Source of the DNA: Arthrobacter pascens
GTDB lineage: Bacteria > Actinomycetota > Actinomycetes > Actinomycetales > Micrococcaceae
Direction: 5' to 3'
Assembly (NCBI RefSeq): GCF_017052465.1
Contig: NZ_JAFHKT010000151.1
Location: 372,001 to 436,000, forward strand
Length of the DNA: 64,000 nt
The translations under genes were made by a program, and so were the position numbers. Position 1 is the first letter of the stretch; each line of letters begins with the position of its first letter. The notes below the pieces were generated by a model that ran no database searches, had not been told where the DNA came from, and saw only the letters and a program-made list of their open reading frames with translations. This document shows positions 59,145 to 64,000 of this stretch, piece by piece.

Positions 59145-59236
59145 GCTCCGAGCCTATCGGAGGTGGCGGTCCTCTGACAGCCAGGTCGCGTCCGGAAGCA
59201 CTGGGAGATATCGCTCACGAACGAGATGGCGATTGC

Positions 59237-60190
59237 CTACCGGCGCCGGCGCCGCCTGCTGAGCGACTGGATGCTGCCGTCGGTGCCGTTCAGGAAGCGT
59301 GCCATCCGGACGGCCAGGCGTTTCCCGGGACGGATGGGACCTTCGTGCAGCTGCCCCGGCACCACAGCGAACTCGATCGCGGGAACGGCCGCGGCCAGCT
59401 GGCGGCCGGTATCGGCGAAGTATCCCGGGCTCCAGCCGCCGCTGAGCATCAGCGTGGGGGTGGTCAGCCCGGTGAAGTCGTTGAGCTCCGCGTTGGCGTC
59501 GAGCACCGCCCGCATTTCTGCGACGGCGGTGGGCAGGAGCTGCCGCATCTCTGCGCCGAGGTTGGTCCGGGCGGACAGGATGCTCAGCATCCGCAGGGCC
59601 CCCAGCGGCAGGTAGGACACCGGTCCCGCCGTGGCGAGTCCCTGCACCAGGTGCGCCCAGGCGTGGTTGAGCTGGCCATCGGTGACGGCCTGCTCCAGCT
59701 CCGGGCGCCACCGGTGGTCCAGGTTGCCGGACAGGGACACCGCGGCGTCGTACGTCACGAGCCGCCGGATCGGCATGCTGCGGGCAGCCTGCAGTGCCAC
59801 GAAGCCGCCGTAACTGTGGGCCACCACATCCTCGGACCCGGTGGCCCGCATGACGGCGGCAAGGTCGCCCACCTCGGTGGCCGCCGAGTAGCCGTCCGGC
59901 TGCGGCGGGGATCCGGCCCGGCCACGGCGGTTGTAGCAGTGCACCGGGCGGCTGAGCAGGAGGCTGAGTTTGCGGGCGAACGGCCGGTACAGGGCATCGG
60001 TCACCAGGGTGCCGTGGATAACGACGACGCCGGGAGCCTCCGCCGGGGGCGCGTCACCGGAGGCGCTGGCGGCCTCGGGAGCGGTGCGGGACGCTGCCGG
60101 GCCGCCGTCAGCGGAGGTGAGCAGCCCGGGCCGGAAGGAATGCACCTCCAGCCGGCCGCCGTCGTCCGTTTCAACAGTCCAAGTCTCCAC
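59237..60190 (-). CDS. Alpha/beta hydrolase (tandem paralogue)
   Basis: 317 residues. The nucleophile elbow is AHSYGG near residue 122, preceded by VVIHGTLVTDALYRPFARKLSLLLSRPVHCYNRRGRAG in parts; the C-terminal His is in VPGQLHEGPIRPG. An Ala/Pro-rich insert of about 30 residues (AASRTAPEAASASGD) separates the first strands, which the paralogue at 58308 lacks. The basic tail (SLSRRRRRR) is unusual. ATG at 60190, divergent from lysS with a short gap. Substrate unknown. Confidence 0.88.
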   Translation of the reverse strand: METWTVETDDGGRLEVHSFRPGLLTSADGGPAASRTAPEAASASGDAPPAEAPGVVVIHGTLVTDALYRPFARKLSLLLSRPVHCYNRRGRAGSPPQPDGYSAATEVGDLAAVMRATGSEDVVAHSYGGFVALQAARSMPIRRLVTYDAAVSLSGNLDHRWRPELEQAVTDGQLNHAWAHLVQGLATAGPVSYLPLGALRMLSILSARTNLGAEMRQLLPTAVAEMRAVLDANAELNDFTGLTTPTLMLSGGWSPGYFADTGRQLAAAVPAIEFAVVPGQLHEGPIRPGKRLAVRMARFLNGTDGSIQSLSRRRRRR

Positions 60191-60278
60191 AGCCCGAGTC
60201 TATGCCCCGCCCCTGATGTGATTGCGGCAGCCGAACGGGTGCCGCGGAAGCCCGAAAGCCGCGCAGGCGAAGTCCCGG

Positions 60279-60292
60279 TAAACTTGATGCTT
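60279..60292 (+). promoter_or_regulatory. Putative -10 element of a leaderless lysS transcript
   Basis: TAAACT at 60279-60284 is a good -10 hexamer and the GTG start of lysS begins 8 nt later, with no ribosome-binding site. The arrangement matches serS (37751-37764). The ATG at 60287 would lie upstream of the likely transcription start. Confidence 0.5.
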
Positions 60293-61825
60293 GTGACTTC
60301 CCAAAACACCCCCGCCCCCAAAAATGCCCCAGAGCCGCTCGACGCCAGCGAGCAGATGCGCATCCGCATGGAAAAGCGCGCCAAGCTGATCGAACGCGGC
60401 ACCGAGGCGTATCCGGTGGGTGTTGAGCGGACGCATTCGCTCAGCGAAATCCGTGAAAAGTACGCACACCTGGAAGCCGACGACACCACCGGGGACGTCG
60501 TCGGCGTGACCGGCCGCGTGGTCTTCGTCCGCAACACCGGCAAGCTGTGCTTCGCCACGCTCCAGGAAGGCGGCGTTGACGGCAGGGGCACCCGCCTCCA
60601 GGCCATGCTCAGCCTGGCCAACGTCGGCGAAGAAGCGCTCGCGGACTGGAAAGCCCTGGTGGACCTCGGCGACCACGTTTTCATCAAGGGCGAGGTTATT
60701 TCCTCCCGCCGCGGAGAGCTCTCCGTCATGGCCGACTCCTGGTCCATGGCGTCAAAGGCCCTGCGTCCGCTGCCGGTGCTGCACGCCGAGCTGAACGAGG
60801 AAACCCGCGTCCGCCAGCGCTACGTGGACCTGATGGTGCGCGACGAGGCCCGCGAAATGGTCTACACCCGCGCAGCCATCACCCGCTCGATCCGCGAGAG
60901 CCTGCACCGCCACAGCTACGTTGAGGTGGAGACCCCCATCCTCCAGCTGGTCCACGGCGGCGCCCTGGCCCGCCCGTTCGAGACGCACATGAACGCGTTC
61001 GACCAGAAGATGACCCTGCGCATCGCCACCGAGCTGTACCTCAAGCGCGCGGTGGTGGGCGGCATTGACCGTGTGTACGACATGGGCCGCGTCTTCCGCA
61101 ACGAGGGCGTGGACTCCACCCACAGCCCCGAATTCACCACGCTTGAGTGCTACGAGGCCTGGGCCGACCAGTTCGTCATGGCGGACCGGATCAAGGAGAT
61201 CATCCTCGATGCGGCTGACGCCGTGGGCGCCGGCCGCATCCTGCAGACCGAAGCGGGGGAGATCAACCTCGACGGCGATTGGACCTGGCTGTCCGTGTAC
61301 CCCGGGCTGTCCGAGGCCGTCGGCCAGGAGATCACCCCGGACACTCCCTTGGAGGAGTTGCGTGCGGTCGCGGAGAAGCACGACGTCAAGATGGACCCCA
61401 AGTGGGACGCCGAGAAGCTCGCCGTGGAACTCTTCGGCGAGATCGTGGAGCCCACCCTGCTGAACCCGACCTTCGTCTACGACTACCCGCCGTCGGCCCA
61501 GCCGCTGGCCCGCCCGCACCGTGAGGACGGCCGGCTGATCGAGGCCTGGGACCTCATCATCGGCGGCATGGAGCGCGGCACCGCCTTCTCCGAACTCATT
61601 GACCCCGTCATCCAGCGGGAACGCCTTACCGAGCAGTCCCGGCATGCGGCGGCAGGCGACGTCGAAGCCATGCAGCTGGACGAGGACTTCCTGCGGGCCC
61701 TTGAGTACGGTGCGCCTCCCATGGGCGGCATAGGCCTGGGTATTGACCGCCTCGTCATGCTCTTCACCGGCGCCGGCATCCGGGAGACCATCCTCTTCCC
61801 GCTCCTGAAGCCCGAAGGCCACTGA
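60293..61825 (+). CDS. lysS: Lysyl-tRNA synthetase, class II
   Basis: 510 residues. An N-terminal OB-fold anticodon domain (VVGVTGRVVFVRNTGKLCFATLQEGG in parts, about residues 60-160) precedes the class II catalytic core: VETPILQLVHGGALARPFETHMNA in parts, motif 2 GRVFRNEGVDSTHSPEFTTLE in part, and motif 3 GIGLGIDRLVMLFTG. GTG at 60293 fits a leaderless transcript; ATG at 60287 is an alternative. It is followed by a small membrane protein gene and lsr2, an arrangement common in actinobacteria. Confidence 0.97.
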   Translation: MTSQNTPAPKNAPEPLDASEQMRIRMEKRAKLIERGTEAYPVGVERTHSLSEIREKYAHLEADDTTGDVVGVTGRVVFVRNTGKLCFATLQEGGVDGRGTRLQAMLSLANVGEEALADWKALVDLGDHVFIKGEVISSRRGELSVMADSWSMASKALRPLPVLHAELNEETRVRQRYVDLMVRDEAREMVYTRAAITRSIRESLHRHSYVEVETPILQLVHGGALARPFETHMNAFDQKMTLRIATELYLKRAVVGGIDRVYDMGRVFRNEGVDSTHSPEFTTLECYEAWADQFVMADRIKEIILDAADAVGAGRILQTEAGEINLDGDWTWLSVYPGLSEAVGQEITPDTPLEELRAVAEKHDVKMDPKWDAEKLAVELFGEIVEPTLLNPTFVYDYPPSAQPLARPHREDGRLIEAWDLIIGGMERGTAFSELIDPVIQRERLTEQSRHAAAGDVEAMQLDEDFLRALEYGAPPMGGIGLGIDRLVMLFTGAGIRETILFPLLKPEGH

Positions 61826-61827
61826 GC

Positions 61828-62085
61828 GTGGAGTACGTCGCGGTCCTGCTGCCCTCACTAGTGGTGGGCCTGCTGTTCTGGTTTGCCATGAAGGCGATCT
61901 TCAACGCTGACAAGGCCGAACGCCAGGCCGAGGCCAAGGCGCAGGCCGAAGCGGATGCGCGGTCCGCGCAGGCCGCCCCGCAGAATAAGTCGCAGCCCTC
62001 AACGCCGCCGAAATCGCCGCAGGACCGCCCGCAGGCATTTCCGCCGGCAGGTACTTCGGGCTCTCCGGACGAATCTGACAAATAG
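61828..62085 (+). CDS. Small single-pass membrane protein
   Basis: 85 residues. One N-terminal membrane helix (YVAVLLPSLVVGLLFWFAMKAIF, residues 3-25) is followed by an Ala/Glu/Lys/Gln-rich helix and a Pro/Ser-rich tail. This lysS-distal small protein occurs at the same place in related actinobacteria, but its function is unknown. GTG at 61828, 2 bp after the lysS stop, so it is probably translationally coupled. Confidence 0.8.
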   Translation: MEYVAVLLPSLVVGLLFWFAMKAIFNADKAERQAEAKAQAEADARSAQAAPQNKSQPSTPPKSPQDRPQAFPPAGTSGSPDESDK

Positions 62086-62220
62086 CGGCCGCCATTTCTT
62101 CTCCGGCTACGCCAAGGAACCAATGCGTGTTTTGACGCGTTGCCTTAATCGGGGAGATACTTTAGGTGGAAACATCCTGCTTATCTGATCACACGTCCCT
62201 TTCCAAAAGAGAGAATTTTG

Positions 62221-62547
62221 ATGGCACAGAAAGTAAATATCGTCCTCGTTGACGATCTGGATGGGGGATCGGCGGACGAAACCGTCCGCTTTGGGCTCGA
62301 TGGCGTCAGTTATGAAATTGACTTGTCATCGGCCAATGCTTCAGAACTGCGCTCGGCGCTGGAACGCTTTGTTTCCAGCGGACGCAAGACGTCCGGCGGC
62401 CGCCCTGCCCGTACCAGGGCAACCGGCGGACGCAATCAGGACTCTGCGCAGATACGCCAATGGGCCAGGGATCACGGCTACACGGTTAATAGCCGCGGCC
62501 GTATCCAGGCTGAAATCCAGGAAGCGTACCAAAAGGCAAATGCCTAG
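62221..62547 (+). CDS. lsr2: Lsr2 nucleoid-associated histone-like protein
   Basis: 108 residues. Lsr2 bridges AT-rich DNA and silences horizontally acquired genes, an actinobacterial counterpart of H-NS. The N-terminal oligomerisation domain (KVNIVLVDDLDGGSADETVRFGLDGVSYEIDLS in parts) and a C-terminal DNA-binding domain with the AT-hook-like SRGRI loop (IRQWARDHGYTVNSRGRIQAEI in parts) are complete. ATG at 62221 has AGAGAG upstream. The AT-rich leader (62190-62220) contrasts with the genome and could itself be autoregulated. A strong terminator follows. Confidence 0.97.
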   Translation: MAQKVNIVLVDDLDGGSADETVRFGLDGVSYEIDLSSANASELRSALERFVSSGRKTSGGRPARTRATGGRNQDSAQIRQWARDHGYTVNSRGRIQAEIQEAYQKANA

Positions 62548-62568
62548 ATTGCTGTGGCTCTGAGCATA

Positions 62569-62610
62569 AAAGGGCGGCGCCCCCGGTCTACACCGGGGGC
62601 GCCGCCCTTT
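62569..62610 (+). terminator. Rho-independent terminator of lsr2
   Basis: A perfect 19-bp stem (62569-62587 with 62592-62610) with loop CTAC starts 22 bp after the lsr2 stop and ends in TTTAAT. Very GC-rich stem and a short U-tract make it a convincing intrinsic terminator. Confidence 0.9.
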
Positions 62611-62978
62611 AATCATGCAATCTCGCCGCCGGAGCCTTATTCCGCGGCCCGTTTTGTGGGGACGGATTCTTCCGGCGCGAAAAAAAACTCCTAACCCCCA
62701 CGAATCCCATTGACCCCTCGATTCTCCTGAGAAGCAGGAATCGCGGCGGGTGGTCAAAGTTTTCGGCGGAATGGCCCGGCATGAATCCCTCGCGCCGTAC
62801 GTGCCATTGGTACGGAACCGGCAGTTTCAGCCTGCTTCCAGCGGGCAGGGGAGCTGCTTCCAGCAGGCAGGATGCGCAGCCGTTCACTCGGTGCGGTTTC
62901 CCCTGTGGCGAACAAGCTCCCCAAGTCGCACCTTGCCCACGTAGCATCAAAGTACGTCGTAGCTAGGAGTGTGGCGAA
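62611..62978 (+). promoter_or_regulatory. clpC upstream region with paired CTGCTTCCAGC repeats
   Basis: No gene is seen. CTGCTTCCAGCRGGCAGG occurs twice, at 62832-62849 and 62854-62871, 22 bp apart (about two helical turns). Each copy is itself a small inverted repeat CTGC-TTCCA-GCAG (imperfect in the first). TTGCCC at 62933 and TAGCAT or TACGTC downstream are weak promoter candidates. The repeats are likely operator sites for clpC control; the regulator is unknown and no clear ClgR box was found. Confidence 0.5.
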
Positions 62979-64000
62979 ATGTTTGAGCGATTTACGGACC
63001 GTGCCCGTCGCGTAGTTGTGCTTGCCCAAGAAGAGGCACGCATGCTGAACCACAATTACATTGGTACCGAACACATCCTCTTGGGTCTGATCCACGAGGG
63101 TGAGGGCGTTGCCGCCAAAGCTCTTGAGTCCTTGAGCATTTCGCTCGACGGCGTCCGCGAGCAGGTGCAGGAGATCATTGGCCAGGGACAGCAGGCTCCC
63201 TCGGGCCACATCCCCTTCACCCCGCGTGCAAAGAAGGTGCTGGAGCTTTCGCTGCGCGAGGCCCTGCAGCTCGGCCACAACTACATCGGCACGGAGCACA
63301 TCCTGCTGGGACTCATCCGCGAGGGTGAGGGTGTTGCGGCCCAGGTGCTGGTAAAGCTCGGCGCCGACCTCAACCGCGTCCGCCAGCAGGTGATACAGCT
63401 GCTGTCCGGGTACCAGGGCAAAGAGGCCACCGGCGCCGGCGTTGGCCAGGGCCAGGCCGAGGGGACTCCCGCAGGCTCAGTGGTCCTGGACCAGTTCGGC
63501 CGGAACCTGACGCAGGCCGCCCGCGAGAACAAGCTGGACCCCGTCATCGGCCGCGAGCAGGAAATGGAACGCGTCATGCAGGTCCTTTCCCGCCGTACCA
63601 AGAACAACCCCGTGCTGATCGGTGAGCCCGGCGTCGGCAAGACGGCCGTCGTCGAAGGCCTCGCCCAGGCGATCGTCCGCGGCGATGTCCCCGAAACCAT
63701 CAAGGACAAGCAGCTGTACACGCTGGACCTCGGGTCCCTCGTGGCCGGCTCCCGCTACCGCGGTGACTTCGAAGAGCGCCTGAAGAAGGTCCTCAAGGAG
63801 ATCCGCACCCGCGGCGACATTATCCTCTTCATCGACGAGATCCACACCCTCGTGGGTGCCGGTGCCGCCGAAGGCGCCATCGATGCGGCCTCGATCCTGA
63901 AGCCCATGCTGGCCCGCGGCGAACTGCAGACCATCGGTGCCACCACCCTGGATGAGTACCGCAAGCACATTGAGAAGGATGCCGCGCTTGAGCGCCGCTT
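62979..64000 (+). CDS. clpC: ATP-dependent Clp protease ATP-binding subunit ClpC (3' end beyond window)
   Basis: The first 340 residues of the AAA+ unfoldase that feeds ClpP. It has two N-terminal Clp repeats (ERFTDRARRVVVLAQEEARMLNHNYIGTEHILLGL in parts, then the duplicate LELSLREALQLGHNYIGTEHILLGL in parts), and the first AAA module with Walker A GEPGVGKT near residue 220 and Walker B IILFIDEIH. ATG at 62979 follows TAGGAGTG. Full-length ClpC is about 830-850 residues, so roughly 60 percent is missing. Confidence 0.98.
   Translation, partial: MFERFTDRARRVVVLAQEEARMLNHNYIGTEHILLGLIHEGEGVAAKALESLSISLDGVREQVQEIIGQGQQAPSGHIPFTPRAKKVLELSLREALQLGHNYIGTEHILLGLIREGEGVAAQVLVKLGADLNRVRQQVIQLLSGYQGKEATGAGVGQGQAEGTPAGSVVLDQFGRNLTQAARENKLDPVIGREQEMERVMQVLSRRTKNNPVLIGEPGVGKTAVVEGLAQAIVRGDVPETIKDKQLYTLDLGSLVAGSRYRGDFEERLKKVLKEIRTRGDIILFIDEIHTLVGAGAAEGAIDAASILKPMLARGELQTIGATTLDEYRKHIEKDAALERR

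Noticed and set aside
59345..60292. 314-codon upstream extension of lysS
   Set aside because: It runs antisense through the alpha/beta hydrolase gene and has no lysyl-tRNA synthetase similarity; the real start is near 60293.

Overview
The window is high-GC DNA that reads like an actinobacterium of the family Micrococcaceae, most likely Arthrobacter or Pseudarthrobacter. The clues are the dense coding, frequent GTG/TTG and apparently leaderless starts, an Lsr2 nucleoid protein, FtsH with an HEGGH zinc site, DUF3180/DUF6480/DUF6328/DUF2342-type proteins, and the order tilS-hpt-ftsH-folE-folP-folB-folK-DUF3180-PH-PH-DUF2520-panC-lysS-lsr2-clpC. The genus is inferred from these features; no database was searched. 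No rRNA, tRNA, CRISPR array, transposase or prophage gene was recognised.

Layout. 1-20.3 kb is an accessory catabolic region: a nucleoside hydrolase (cut by the window edge) divergent from a LacI regulator; a six-gene minus-strand operon (class III CoA-transferase, HMG-CoA-lyase-family enzyme, 2-hydroxycarboxylate transporter, gamma-carbonic-anhydrase-like protein, ThDP enzyme, IclR regulator) that looks like a 2-hydroxy-acid (citramalate-type) pathway; an MFS protein; a secreted DUF1906/FG-GAP protein; and a LacI / MHS transporter / HisD-like / SDR / 3-hydroxyacyl-CoA-dehydrogenase-like locus resembling sulfopropanediol (hps) catabolism. An LCP wall enzyme and a zinc alcohol dehydrogenase follow.

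20.4-36.6 kb is mixed housekeeping and stress: HAD phosphatase, GDPD, glycerate kinase, a general-stress-type SDR among several small acidic disordered proteins, a uracil permease divergent from a RutE-like reductase, phosphoglucomutase, a NERD protein, amidase, rhodanese and pheA. 36.6-41.4 kb holds a lipid kinase, serS, a second HAD phosphatase, a SatD/MarR-like regulator and inorganic pyrophosphatase.

41.5-64 kb is the conserved core: dacB, a DUF2342 metalloprotease, tilS, hpt, ftsH, the folate genes folE-folP-folB-folK, two PH-domain membrane proteins, a DUF2520 protein with panC, lysS, lsr2 and the start of clpC. This core is interrupted between hpt and ftsH by a minus-strand AbiEi/DUF559 nuclease-like gene. 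That gene is flanked by two copies of a dispersed inverted-repeat element whose third copy lies 20 kb away. Other non-coding structure includes LacI-type operator pairs, a near-perfect 39-bp palindrome inside a gene, several short tandem repeats, strong terminators, and two hairpins that share the loop sequence CATGGGGGA.
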